Below, piece after piece: positions 51,114 through 62,600 of a stretch of 64,000 nt of DNA (the stretch's first letter is position 1; every line of letters begins with the position of its first letter). The stretch spans positions 2,480,001 through 2,544,000 of the forward strand of contig NC_063018.1 of NCBI RefSeq assembly GCF_020509005.1, written 5' to 3'. The stretch is from Fulvia fulva. Taxonomy: Eukaryota > Ascomycota > Dothideomycetes > Mycosphaerellales > Mycosphaerellaceae. Both the position numbers and the translations under genes were made by a program. A model generated the notes under the pieces. The model saw only the letters and a program-made list of their open reading frames with translations, did no database searches and was not told where the DNA came from.

Positions 51114-51942
51114 ATGAACAACAACCGGTCACTCACGGCAATGTCGGGGGAGATAAGGAATATCATCTACGTATTTGTACTTGCTCCTTCTGACGACCGG
51201 GACAATTATGCAGAATCTTTATCTGTCGTGCAACGCCACCCTCGGAGGCGCTGTTCATTACCTGCCGGCAGACCTATAACGAAGGTATGTCCCGCCGCCA
51301 TGCGGCGCACTTGGCGCTCAGCAATGACTCTCAGCTACTCCATTGCGATGCCTCAAATTATGACTAACGCCTTCTGCCGCTAGCATTCCGACTGTACCGC
51401 GAGGCTTTCCACGACTACTGGACCAATAACACTTTCGTTCTCGACAAACGCATTCATACCGTTACGGATGAGGACAAAGCGCGTATTTTGAGCCTCAACC
51501 TCCTTCACGTGCAGCGCATGATCATCATTATGCATTTCCCTATCAGGCGCGGTACATGGCTCCATCACCAGGCCCCTCGAATGCTTTACTCCCTGTGGAC
51601 CCATATGTGGAAGCCGGCTGTTAGTATCTGGCGGCAAAATTTGTATCTCCCAGTTCCCAGCGGACTGTAAGTCAAACATATTGTGCTTCTACTCTGCCTC
51701 CTTTGAGTCTTAGCTAACGAAATGTGCCTCCAAGAATCTACAGAGTGTCGAAACATTTGGCTATTCTCCGCGGAAATGCCAATGGAGCCAGGGTATACTA
51801 TGCCACAGAGGGGGAGCTTACCGAGTTGCGCGAGGAAAATGCCGATCGAGCGCTCACTTTGAATGAGCAAATCCTTGTGATCTCCAACGGGTTGGACACG
51901 ATAGCACAACACTGGATGGCAAGGCGAGAAGAAAGGCAGTAG
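51114..51942 (+). pseudogene. 2EXR-like domain protein, copy 1, with a frame break
   Basis: Exons 51114-51284, 51384-51666 and 51735-51942; introns of 99 bp (GTATGT...CCGCTAG) and 68 bp (GTAAGT, branch GCTAACG). The start MNNNRSLTAMSGEIRN aligns with the starts of the next two copies. The family pattern is a short helix (L)PxELRNxIYELVF, then PPSKALLLTCRQ, then a YWxxTTFVLDLR strand. Here EIRNIIYVFVLAP is in one frame and TPPSEALFITCRQTYNE in another; the switch lies near 51211-51216 and looks like one missing base. Downstream, FHDYWTNNTFVLDKR and the rest follow in phase. This family is expanded in Pezizomycotina and of unknown function. Confidence 0.6.
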
Positions 51943-52484
51943 GAGTGAACAGTAGAAGATAAGATGATGGCGCATGTCACGGGCGACCGACGGACGCAAC
52001 ACTCAGAGTGGCTAAGGCTTGATCGATGTATCTCTTGAGCATGGACTTGGAGGCCTCTTGCAACCGACGCTGTAGGTGTCTCACGAGAGTGCGTTGTCTG
52101 TATGTGTGGTTCCTTTCTCGGTGTTGACCAATCAACCGCTCCACCAAGAAAAGCGGAAGGGTATTTGCTCGAACACGCTAGAACGCATCTCTCTGGCGCG
52201 AGTTATAGCAACAACCTCGAAGCATGACACGCTGATATGACAGCAACAAGCTCGACAGCTATGGCTGTATGGTCTCTTGCCAGGAGGTCGCACCACTTCC
52301 ATCATCATCCAGCGGAAGTGAACTCTGACGCTGGTTCCATTCACTTCGGTCCACACGCTCCTGACAAAGACTGCACAACATCTCATTGATCCATGTACAA
52401 CGCTTCTACAAGTTTCCTTCCCAACGACAACCACCGCATCACTCCGTAAACCAACTCGATCGTACCTACCGCACGACTACGGAC
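51943..52484. other. Intergenic stretch
   Basis: Spacer between copies 1 and 2 of the 2EXR-like genes. The open frame upstream of the copy-2 start (from 52386) is probably leader. Confidence 0.35.
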
Positions 52485-53126
52485 ATGGCCGCCACACACT
52501 CTCGACTGCTCGCTTTGCCGGGCGAGCTACGCAATACCATCTACGAGCTCGTCTTCACCAGCGACAACGCCGATGGGAAAGTCGACGTCCGCGACGCATC
52601 ACCACCGCCAAAAGCTCTTCTCCTCACCTGCAAACAGGTCTACAACGAGACTCGCAGGATCCATCGAGACGCCCATCGCAAGTATTGGAAAGAGACCACA
52701 TTCGTCCTCGACCTCCGCTCTCGGTTTGTCCCGGCGGTGGACCCAGACAAGATCTCACGCCTCAAGAACTGCGACCTCGAGCATATCGCCAACCTCGAAG
52801 CTTTCGTGGACACCAGTGACTCATCCGCTGCAACTGTACACGAGCGCATCAAGTTGTCCAACACTGCAGGGCTGTGGTTGTGGAAGTCAACGTATGCGAA
52901 CGACCGCAATGATTCGATCCTCCCATTGTATTGGACATTCTACAGATATCGAGACAAGGACAAAGTATCGCTCGCCGCTTGGAGTGACGAGGAGAGTGCA
53001 AGGTCTGAACGAGCAACGGTAGTGCGGATTCCTCGGAAGGAAGTACCGCTCGCTGAGCAGATACTGACTATGTGGAGGTGGGGACGTCCGAAGTATGGTG
53101 GATTGCCACTGATTGAGAGGGCCTAG
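52485..53126 (+). CDS. 2EXR-like domain protein, copy 2 (intact)
   Basis: Single exon, 213 aa from MAATHSRLLALPGELRN; an in-frame ATG at 52386 would add 33 residues that the other copies lack. Family blocks are LPGELRNTIYELVFTSD, VRDASPPPKALLLTCKQVYNE and HRKYWKETTFVLDLRSR, followed by a variable C-terminal half (EHIANLEAFVDTS, PLYWTFYRYRDKDK). No catalytic motif, signal peptide or membrane helix. It is the only one of the three neighbouring copies with an unbroken frame. Function unknown. Confidence 0.7.
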   Translation: MAATHSRLLALPGELRNTIYELVFTSDNADGKVDVRDASPPPKALLLTCKQVYNETRRIHRDAHRKYWKETTFVLDLRSRFVPAVDPDKISRLKNCDLEHIANLEAFVDTSDSSAATVHERIKLSNTAGLWLWKSTYANDRNDSILPLYWTFYRYRDKDKVSLAAWSDEESARSERATVVRIPRKEVPLAEQILTMWRWGRPKYGGLPLIERA

Positions 53127-53749
53127 GCGCGCGGAGCAGTCTCGCTCGACTTCTTTGACGTGTTTGAGAGGGCGTGGCAGCGCATGGTGTCGAAGTCCGC
53201 TGTATGAGCTCTCAGGACGCCCGACAGCCTCCTTTTGTCGACAAGCGTCTCACCTGCTTCAATACAACAAGCGGAATCCTGTACCACCGGTAGAATAGCG
53301 AAATGCATAGTCTGTTCAACAAGGCGCAAGGTGTCAGCGCGTAGCCGCTTTCTCTCCCAACTCGTATCCTCGTGATACGACAAGGTGAGACAAACATCCC
53401 TAAATGTTCAGAATGTTCTGGTCTCCGCCGACGGGACTCGAACTAAGAGCCTTGGCAGTTTCGAGCTTCACAAAAGCAAAACAACCGAGACCACCCTGCA
53501 GTCCAGATCTCAGCGCCTAAATGGCAGTCCCAAGAACAGATTGCAAGGCTTGATTGGCCCCGGTTGTTATACAGTACATACTTTTAAATGAAATATGTAG
53601 GCAATAGGCGTTGCGTCGCCCTGCACCCAGATTGTGATGTGCTTGGCGGCTTGCATGTGCTTGTCGCCGCCACTCGCGGTCGAGCATCCAGCTCTTCCAA
53701 CCACAACTTAAACACTTTCCTCAACCGAGCAACATCGACACCAAATTCC
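53127..53749. other. Intergenic stretch with tRNA B-box-like sequence
   Basis: Spacer between copies 2 and 3. On the minus strand near 53421-53445 there is GTTCGAGTCCC followed by CGGCGGAGACC, like the 3' end of a tRNA, but no complete cloverleaf can be drawn. Confidence 0.35.
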
Positions 53750-54456
53750 ATGACCAAAACCACCACCATGGCCACACCACCACGATCCCGACTGCTTCTA
53801 CTTCCCGCAGAGCTGCACAACACCATCTACGAGCTCGTGTTCACGCCAGCCCACGACGCCAACACGCTCATCGACATCCGCACAGCTGAACCACCATCAA
53901 AGGCTCTCCTCCTCAGCTGCCGCCAGCTCAACACCGAAGCGCATGGCCTGCACCTCCAGGCCTATCGCACTTACTGGACCACCACCAGCTTCACTCTCGA
54001 CCTCCGCACCCTCGACCTAGGACCCTCAGACCTTCGCCAAATCCGCGGAATGACTCGCGACCTGGCGCACGTTCAGAAAATGGAGGTTATCAACCGAGGC
54101 AATTTCGGCCAAGGAGATATCTTCAGGAAGTGCTCCCTCGTCGAAACCGCGCGAGTGGGGATCTGGTACATGAAATTCGACGGTGGAAGTTTGGACGGCC
54201 GGGACCTTGATTCGTGGGTGATAGTTGCTGACCGGCTGACCACGACGAGCTCGTGCTCTGGGGGTATGATTTCGGACAATGCGTCACAGAGGAGGACGCA
54301 AGGCTCTACCGAGGCGCGTTTGAGCCAGCGCCAGTGATGAGTGAGCAGATTATTGCGCTGGCGAAGTGGTACCGGCCAGGGGAACATAATCGCAACTTAG
54401 TGCAAATGGGGAAAGCTCGAGCGTGGTTGTGGCGACATCTTGCATGTTGGAGGTGA
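53750..54456 (+). pseudogene. 2EXR-like domain protein, copy 3, with a frame break
   Basis: Start at 53750 (MTKTTTMATPPRSRLLLLPAELHN; a second ATG at 53768). Blocks PAELHNTIYELVFTPAHD, IRTAEPPSKALLLSCRQLNTE and TYWTTTSFTLDLRTLDL match copies 1 and 2. After DLDSWVIVADR (about 54232) the likely continuation HDELVLWGYDFGQCVTEEDARLYR lies in another frame and runs to a stop at 54454-54456. The two frames could be joined only by an implausibly short 32-bp intron (GTGATA...CGACGAG), so a small indel is more likely. Otherwise about 235 aa, like copy 2. Confidence 0.6.
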
Positions 54457-54579
54457 GAAAGCGCTTGTGGCCGCGAAGATTATCGAGCGCACTTGAGCCT
54501 AGCCCGTCCCAAACCCCATCGGACTATCCGCAAATACCCCCTCATGCTCCCTCCTCTTTCTATTCCTCCTCCTCGGATT

Positions 54580-56658
54580 CTACCCAGCACCCTCGTCAGA
54601 ACCCCTCATAGGCCTCTCCTGAAATACCCTCAACTGCTTCTCCGCCCACTTGTGCGGGCCCATCCTGAATGGCCTGCTCTCTTGCCAGGGCTTTCTCGGC
54701 TCAACCCTCCTTACTGGACCTTTCTTCGACGTTCCAACACTCTCCCCCTCTCCATGCTTCTTCTCCCACCTTTCCCTCTGATCTTGCACGCTGTTGGCGG
54801 ATCTCCCAACAAAACCTTGGAGTTGACTCCGCCGAGCTTCCCAATGTGCAAAGTCCTTTTCCGGGACGAGACTACGGTTCTTCAAGGTGTCGATGGTGCC
54901 GATCATGGTCTTGATGAAGCGAAGTGCTGATTCCTTCTCGGCGATGTGGGCGTTGATCGATGTATATACACCTTCAGTGCCATAGGTTATGCGCGATCGC
55001 AAGAGGTGCACCATAGGGTCCATGCGATCAATTGCGCGGACAACTTTCTTGCTATCGCGAGTTTGAAGGGCGAGGGCAAGATAGCTTTCGAGAGTTTTGA
55101 CATCCGGGTAGGAGAGATGCTGCTGCATGTCGTCGATCAAAGCGGTGGCGTTCTCCATAATGTGGGTGTTCTTCCAGTCTCGCTGACAGGCGGACATGCC
55201 GAGGCGGTAGGTGATGGGTCGGGCTTCGACACCAGAGTTGTGCATTTGCTGGACCACTTCCACGGCCTTCTTGGAGCTACGATTGAGGTTGAGGATTCGC
55301 AGCATAGTGTGAAAGTTGTCGAGGTCAGGCTGGACGTTTTGTCTGGAAGTGAACTCGTCCCAATATGCTTGAGCCGCCTTTGGGGTGCGCATTTTAAGGC
55401 AGGCGTCGAGGACGACGCTAAGTAACTTGTTGCCAGGCTGCACCCAAGCCATGGATGCACTCTTCCTCGGATTCTCCGGATCCTTCGTTGGACCTGTCAC
55501 GGGTTTGAAGGAGCTGATTACTGAGTCTACCCAGCCGTCGGAGTCCTCCACAACAGCCGTTTCCGCTTCTCGAGGAACGTGGCCTGTCATTCGTTCCGGC
55601 GATCCGACAGGCGGGATCAGTCTCTCGATCTTGGTAGTCTGTTGAACAAGAGACAAGACATCATCCCAATCCTTCATGCTCCTGCTGATGAGGAGCAAGT
55701 TGGCCATTTCGAGCACGAGCTTCTCGTCGATGGTAATCTCACCTCCTCTCCACTTTGTCACAACTTCTTGCCAGATGCTTCGTCCTTCATTGACGGCTTT
55801 CCGCATCTTCTGCGCATAATCTCTTGCAGGTATGTTTCCCTTGCCGTCTTGTGCTGTGGCTCCGTGACGTATGGCACCGATCAGGGTGGAGTATGTTATG
55901 TAGTCGGCAGCACGGGGTCCTGATTCGGGAATCTGACTTGCCACAGCCCATAGCGCGTCCATGTCTCCTGCCAAGCCGCATACCCGCAACATGGCATTTG
56001 TGTGCATGATGCTCGGCTGGACCGTGCTGTTCTCCGCGTTCATGCTGTTGTAGATGTTGAGCGCCTTGCTACACATGTGCTTGGGGAACTGCTCGCCTGG
56101 ATCAAGTCGAGTTTGTGGGAAGCTGCGGAGCAGCAGCATGTAAGTGTAGCTATCGGGATGCTGTGCACGCTTCTTCATCTCGTTGAATATGTCGATGGCG
56201 GCGGTGTATCTGCCCTGCTTAACATGCCAATCGATGGTGTGGTTCCAAGCTACGGTACAATGCTGACTCTTACTCGCAATGCGGCAGAGATTGAGAGCCT
56301 TGTCGCGTTGGTTGTTCCGCAGGGTATAGTGGACATGGTCGGCGAGCTTCATGGGGTCCTTCAGCCACAGCACCTCCGTCCGAAGCGCTTTCTCTTCGGC
56401 CGGCGTGAGGGCGTTTTCCTCCTTCTTCGGTCGGGCGCTGTGTCGGGGAGTATGGCTCGAGATGGCTGATTCGATGAGGGGTCCCAAGGCATCGCCGTCG
56501 TGCTGTGTAGGAATCGCTGCTGTGGCGAGTCGTCTTCGTGGGCGACGAGCTGCGAGTCGAGGCGCCGAGATGAGCGGTCGGTGTATCGTCTGCGCATCCA
56601 GTGCATCTCTGGCTATGGCACGGACTGCGCGACGGATACACGCGCGGCATTCAAACAT
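54580..56658 (-). CDS. Mitochondrial pentatricopeptide repeat (PPR) protein
   Basis: Single exon, 692 aa from ATG 56658 (MFECRACIRRAVRAIARDAL); an upstream in-frame ATG at 56706 would add 16 residues. The N-terminus is Arg/Ala-rich with few acids, as in a mitochondrial presequence. PPR-type helix pairs are seen at TVAWNHTIDWHVKQGRYTAA, YTYMLLLRSFPQ, KALNIYNSMNAE, IMHTNAMLRVCGLAGDMD, YITYSTLIGAIRHG, LLSVVLDACLKMRTPKAA, DNFHTMLRILNLNRSSKKA and ITYRLGMSACQRDW. Such proteins bind organellar RNA to control processing, stability or translation (for example Neurospora cya-5-type factors). Which transcript it serves cannot be told. The basic C-terminal end has no known domain. Confidence 0.75.
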   Translation of the reverse strand: MFECRACIRRAVRAIARDALDAQTIHRPLISAPRLAARRPRRRLATAAIPTQHDGDALGPLIESAISSHTPRHSARPKKEENALTPAEEKALRTEVLWLKDPMKLADHVHYTLRNNQRDKALNLCRIASKSQHCTVAWNHTIDWHVKQGRYTAAIDIFNEMKKRAQHPDSYTYMLLLRSFPQTRLDPGEQFPKHMCSKALNIYNSMNAENSTVQPSIMHTNAMLRVCGLAGDMDALWAVASQIPESGPRAADYITYSTLIGAIRHGATAQDGKGNIPARDYAQKMRKAVNEGRSIWQEVVTKWRGGEITIDEKLVLEMANLLLISRSMKDWDDVLSLVQQTTKIERLIPPVGSPERMTGHVPREAETAVVEDSDGWVDSVISSFKPVTGPTKDPENPRKSASMAWVQPGNKLLSVVLDACLKMRTPKAAQAYWDEFTSRQNVQPDLDNFHTMLRILNLNRSSKKAVEVVQQMHNSGVEARPITYRLGMSACQRDWKNTHIMENATALIDDMQQHLSYPDVKTLESYLALALQTRDSKKVVRAIDRMDPMVHLLRSRITYGTEGVYTSINAHIAEKESALRFIKTMIGTIDTLKNRSLVPEKDFAHWEARRSQLQGFVGRSANSVQDQRERWEKKHGEGESVGTSKKGPVRRVEPRKPWQESRPFRMGPHKWAEKQLRVFQERPMRGSDEGAG

Positions 56659-56873
56659 GCTACCAGAAGGTGATTGATGTGAAAGCCGAACGTGCCCAGC
56701 GTGCACTTTTCGTGAGCCTCGTATGGTATGCGAGATTGCAATCGATTGTTGCTCCCCAAACCGCCCCTAGCAACGACGCGCAAACGGACGAAGCCTGCAG
56801 CTCGGACATTGATTGTGTGGAATCACTCTACTCTGCACATCGACGTCGACATCGACATCCATGCCCACCCAAG

Positions 56874-59153
56874 ATGGAGCACAATCAGCCCTCCACGGCC
56901 CTGTTCGACGTCTTCCTCCGTCTGCGGCCAGGCCAAGCAGACCGCGAGCGCTTCCTCGATGTCGAAGAGACACTGTCCGCAGCGCCCACCCACATCACCA
57001 TCAAACCTCCCGCCAAAGACACACGAAAGCGAGCAGTCGAGCGATTCGCCTTTACACGAGTCTTCGAGGAGAATGCGGGACAGCGAGATGTCCTCGAGTC
57101 GACTGGCGCAGTGCGGCTTGTTGAAGGTGTGCTTGGCGCACCGGGAAGCGAGGGCCGCGATGCACTGTTGGCTACACTTGGTGTCACAGGATCGGGAAAG
57201 GTAGAATCCCTGACAGGAGCCTATTCCAGCGTGTGATGCTAACATTCGGTAGAGCCACACAATCCTCGGATCCAAGACGCAGCGTGGCCTGACTCAGCTG
57301 ACGCTCGACGTACTCTTCCAACACACCGAGCCATACCTCGCGAATGTCGACGCCAGCGAAGCAGTCTACTCTTCGCTATGCTCTGCAGATGTCTCGGAAT
57401 CACAGCTCCTCCCTGCAACCACATACCTGGACAACCTCTACGGCAACGGCGACACGACTCGCATGTCCAGAGCCACAACGCCCGCTTTGGTACGACACGA
57501 AACGCCCATTCTCCCAGGCGCATTTCCTTCCTCCAAAGAACCCATCACAGTCTATGATAGACTATACCCTGTTCTCCCCGACCACCCATCACTTGCCCCC
57601 TCCCCTACAAAGTCTTCCTCCATCAACCCCATATCCCGCTTTGCACATGTTACTCGCAGTCTCGCCAAACTTACCCAGTCGTTTCACCAGGATACCTCGT
57701 TTTTGTCTGCCGCCGCTACATCGAAACGCTACACTCCACGTGTGTCTACCCTGCCACAATCCCCATCCGTCCAGGACATCCAGATCGACATCGACGAGGA
57801 TGCCGAGTATGCTATCGTCATCAGCATGTACGAGGTCTACAACGACCGAATCTTCGACCTGTTGACAGCCACCGTTATGGCTGGGAAGAGTCCGGCAAAG
57901 AGACGTGCACTGCTATTCAAGAGCACCGAGTCGAGCCCAGATCGAAAGGTGGTTGCCGGTCTGAAGAAGGTCGTCTGCTCGAGCCTGGAAGAGGCGTTGC
58001 TAGTCCTGGAGACTGGTCTGCAAGAGAGAAGAGTTGCTGGCACTGGAAGCAATGCCGTCAGCTCGAGAAGTCACGGCTTCTTTTGCCTGGATGTCAAAAA
58101 GCGCCATCGCGGAAGAGGTGTGCCTGGGCCTTGGACAAGCAGCACCATGACTATCGTCGATCTCGCCGGTGAGTATCGACTGCGTTGTCAAGTCTCGCCA
58201 ATTGTTAACACGCCGTAGGCTCCGAACGTGCTCGCACCGCAAAGACTGCAGGTGCCACCCTCGCAGAAGCCGGCAAGATCAATGAGTCCCTCATGTATCT
58301 TGGCCAGTGCATGCAGATGCAATCTGACAACGCCCACACTACAAATCCTCACCTCGTGCCGTACCGCCAATGCAAACTCACCGAGCTGCTCTTCAGCAAC
58401 AGCTTCAACCAAGGACTCCACCACAAACCACCTCAGAAAGCCATCATGATCGTCACCGCAGATCCACTTGGCGACTTCAACGCGACCTCTCAGATTCTGC
58501 GATACAGCGCTCTTGCAAGAGAAGTTACAGTCCCACGCATTCCAAGCGTCACATCTACCATACTCGCCGGCACATCAGCAGTTCCATCTTCCAACAGCCG
58601 CCCAGAGACACCTTCTGCCATCGTCGAGGAGCTGGAAGCGACCCTAGCAGAAGTCGCACGTCTACGTGAAGAACTCGACATCACCCAGCTCCGCCTGGAA
58701 GAGGAAACTCAACGCCGCCTCGAAGCAGAAGCATCCTGGACGACGGCCGAAATGCGCATCGACGAAGTCGAAGCTGAAATCCGCGAAGAAGTATGGTCCG
58801 AAATGGAGTCTCAACTAGAGCACGAGAAGCGAAGATGGCGAGCCGCTCGCGATGAAGAGCTAGATCGCCAGGACGAGCACCTTGACCGCAAGTTGGAGAT
58901 TATGGCAAGAGGTATCGAAGTCTACGAAGACGAGGACAAAGAGAACGAGGCTCCCATCGGCGGTGAAGATTTCGCTGAGAGTGTGATGGAGGGTCTCAGT
59001 GAGAAGGTGGGGAAGATGAAGGTCGCCGATGGAAGAGTCGGAGAGTTGGAAGATGAGAATGCCAAGCTCAGGGACAGGCTGGCGATGATGGAGAGGGAGA
59101 AGGGCCTGAGGAGTCCGAGTAAGAAGATGAGAGTTTTGAAGACGAGGAAGTGA
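56874..59153 (+). CDS. Kinesin-like motor protein (kinesin-6-like)
   Basis: Exons 56874-57200, 57253-58168 and 58219-59153 with introns of 52 and 50 bp give 725 aa. The first intron splits the P-loop GVTGSGK|SHT and the second splits switch II DLAG|SE, which confirms both. Other motor marks are LFDVFLRLRP at the start, YAIVISMYEVYNDRIFDLL, switch I NAVSSRSH, and LVPYRQCKLTELL. A long low-complexity insert (about residues 150-270) lies inside the motor, as in kinesin-6 proteins (KIF20/KIF23 type). After the motor comes a long coiled coil (LEATLAEVARLREELDITQL and on) and a basic end. Kinesin-6 motors act in the central spindle and cytokinesis; the subfamily call is from architecture only. Confidence 0.88.
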
Positions 59154-59669
59154 GATGGGATGGAAGCTGAGGAGTTTTGATTGGATTCTCCTGGCCGTTT
59201 GCTCGGATAGGCGTTTGGACATTCTCGTATTGTACAGCTTTCTTGTTGTGAGGGGGACGATGACTGGCGGCTACGGTCGTCCGGAGTACGGTGTACCACC
59301 GTGGTAATAACGATCTTTGTTCCATTCACTTAGTCAGCGTCTATCGCCGCCCAGAGCTTCGACGCATTCCCATTCTGCATAGGCTTCTAGCCTTGGACCT
59401 TGCACGGTCGTCCGGATATTGCAGTGTCCCACAGCGACGCGACTCGTCCTTTGGCTGATCCTTTTCTTCTACACTATGCGACGAAGCAGCATCGGATTCG
59501 AGCCTCGTTGCTCATCACGGGTGAGGCGAAGCGCTTGTCACGGGCGACACCATGGAGCACTGGTGATCGCTGCTCAGGTCAGATCACCGCCACAAGTGGT
59601 GGTGAGCCTGGAATCGTTTCATTCACTGTACATACCACACTCCCTGCCTGTTGGGTATCAGTCTCCCTT
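59154..59669. other. Spacer between convergent genes
   Basis: 516 bp holding the 3' ends of the kinesin and Aquarius genes. No gene seen. Confidence 0.45.
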
Positions 59670-62600
59670 CTACATCAACTCCTCATCTCCATCTTCGTCA
59701 ACGCCACCGCCCTGCGCAGTATCATCCTCTTCGTCGTCCTCATCGTCACCCGCTGCTTCAATCCTCTGCTTAACTGCAGGCGGCGGCAGCTGGCTAGCCC
59801 CTTCTTTCAATGCCTTGACCTTCGCCTGAGTCATCTGGAACACATACTGTCCCAGATGCTCCACGCCTGCCATTTCTGCGACGCCTTCAGGTGCCTTGTC
59901 GTTCAGCTCTCGAGAAGCCGGGAACATCTCATTCGTGACCAAGCTTAGCTTATCACTCCTCTCGAAGAGTGTTGCGAAAGCTTCTCTTAGCTCGAGTGAG
60001 GACTCAAAGACTTCTCGCCTGCCAAAAACGTAAAGACCAAGACGAGCACGGGATAGTGCGACTGTCAGGCGGCGCAGATCGCGGAGGTAACCTGGTGACT
60101 TCGTACGCACAAGTGACAGAATGACATAGTCGTTCTGTTCACCTTGATACTTGTCCACTGTACCGAGCCAGCCAGGTAAGTCGAAGAGGCGGTTCTCTTT
60201 GCACCGATGATCGAGAACATTTTTGATGAGCGCCTTCTGTCCGGCGTATGCTGTCAAGATCGTGATCTTCTCCGCTGGGTAGCCGAGTAGGCGCATGTAC
60301 TGGTACAGTGCGACAGCATATTCGGCTTCACCCAGGTTCTGCAGGAAGTGCGGCGTTGGTTCTGTCTCGCCCTTCTCCTGGTAGTCGGGTACGTCGATGA
60401 ATTGGTAATCATAGCGGAGGCCAGCGTTGGCGGCGACGAACTCTGGTGCAGTCGAGGTGAAGGGCAAGTTCTGTAGTGTTGGGTATCGCCATTTGTACAG
60501 CGCAGCCAGTGAAGGTCGTGATCGGCCTTGAGCATCGAGCTGAATGTGCGGCACACCGAGGCGAATCAGTCTCTGGAAGAGCGATTGTTCGAGATTGGCG
60601 TAGGTCTTCAGTGTATTGTTCTGTATCACCGGCGAGTTCTGCAGATGGTCGCCGACCAGGACAATGCGCTGGAGCTGCGACTCAGCTGGCTTGCCGTCTT
60701 GCGTGCGTGGAGCTTGAAGCACGAATGGCACGAAGTTCTCGACCTCTGTGATCTGTGCGGCCTCCTCCATGATTACGTTGTCATAGTGAAAGCCGAGGTT
60801 GGCAATTTCCTGCCTTCTAATAGCAGCGTGCGTAGATGTCATCGCAATAATGCGGGCCTCCTTGACAAGAAGGTAGTTCGCCTTGTCGCGTTGTGCTCGC
60901 AAGATCTCGAATGGTCGAATGTCAGCCAGCTCGTCGAAGACGCGGCGAATGTGCCTCTCGCAGCCTTCAGCGGTCTCGATGATCTGCTCCTTTGATGCAT
61001 CTGGCACGAAGAGAGGCTGTGGCGCATCGGCGAAGAAGGAGTGAAACGGAAACGAGGTGACCAGATCTTCCGACTTGGCTTCGTCTGACTTGCACGACTC
61101 CCGGTATCGCTTCCAAAGTGGCTGTACCCAGACCTGATCAAAGTAGTCTGCGTTCTCACAGCTGGAACCATGAGCGCCAACGGCTCCGATGCTAGCAGCC
61201 AGACGTTGCACTTCCGCCAGATGATGTCCAGCTCGCTCGTTGAAAGACTCAACTCGGCCTGCTTTGCTGAAGCTCGCTTCTGTTGTAAGCTCCTCTTCGC
61301 CATGACCCAACCGCAGCAGATGACGATCATCGATGTCGAGGGCCACAATCTTTTGGAAGAGTTGATTCAGCGCTTGATTTGAGTGTGCAATGAGAAGTGT
61401 GCGTTGTTGTGGGAAGTTGTGGTAGATGTTGTTGATGATTTGTGTCGCCACATCCGTCTTGCCTGTGCCGGGGGGCCCAACTATCATGGTCAAACCGGGC
61501 TGTGTGCCAGACGTGATTGCTTCAACTTGTATTGGTGTGAATCGCACTCCGTTCAGCTTATGCACGTCAGTGGGATAAGGTCCAAGGCTGGGTGGCTTGT
61601 AGGTGGACACCCTGTAGGTCTCTGCGGAAGGTGCAGGTTCTGGACCATCTGGCTGGTCGTGTTTCCGCTTCTTGTTCTTCTTCGGTGGCGCAGGCGCAGG
61701 TTGCGTACCTGTAGATTCGAGCACGTACGGCGGAGGAAAAACGGTGTCAAACTTCGGGTCAGGCTCTAAAGTCTTGCCAGCCAGTGATTCTATTAGATGC
61801 TGCCAGTCCAAGAAAGTATCCCGGTAGTCGACGCTGTTCAGCCTGTTCGGTAGTCGCTTGTAAGTTGCAGACTGTGGATCGCCGTAGCCCAAGAATACCT
61901 CCTGTAGCCAGCTAGGTACCGGTGCGTCGGACACAGCAAGCTGCTTAATGCTCTCCAGGACAGGCCGGAAGTTGTTCTCGCGTGCTCGTCGACGGACGAC
62001 AACATTAACACTTTCGTAGATGTCGCCCTTGCCTGCATCTGCTCGCTCCTTATCTGCCTTGTAAGCTGCGGCGTCCAGTCTCAGTAACAGACGCCTCGAT
62101 CTTGGCCGTGGTGCTCCATCAATGTAGTCTTGCTGCTCTTGACCTTGGCGGAGCGGTCTGCTGTTCTCATCAAGCACGCTAATGACTTCAGCACATCTTA
62201 CGTGCTTCAAGCCGATCGTCTTAGCGGCGGAGTGCTTGCTGTTGCCGTTGGTGAGCTTCATGCTTGTGTCTTGGGGATGCAGAGCAAGCAAGAAGACGAC
62301 GTCGTCAGGTCGAAGGGTCTCCCATTCTCGTCGTAGCCCTGGCTGCAGTCTGCTCACGTCCAGTACGACCTCAACCTTGGCCTCTGCAGGTACTACTTCG
62401 CCAACACGAGGCGCTACAACGTCGATTATGCCAGGCTTGCTGATGGGTATCGCTAGTCGTGAGAAGCCGTCAAATCTGGTGATACCACCCCCCAAGCGCG
62501 GCTTCAATCGTTTAATGGTGTCCTCGATGTGCTTTCTGATTCCGTAAAGTGCTTCGTGTCGGTACAAAACAAACGAGCGGTAGAGGAAGTCGCCTATCGT

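Noticed and set aside
53421..53520. tRNA-like 3' end on the minus strand (GTTCGAGTCCC with CGGCGGAGACC)
   Set aside because: The T-stem does not pair, no D-arm or anticodon arm can be drawn and the acceptor stem would be only partly complementary. At most a tRNA-derived fragment.
54209..54241. A 32-bp intron to rescue 2EXR-like copy 3
   Set aside because: Below the usual minimum intron length in fungi; an indel is more likely.
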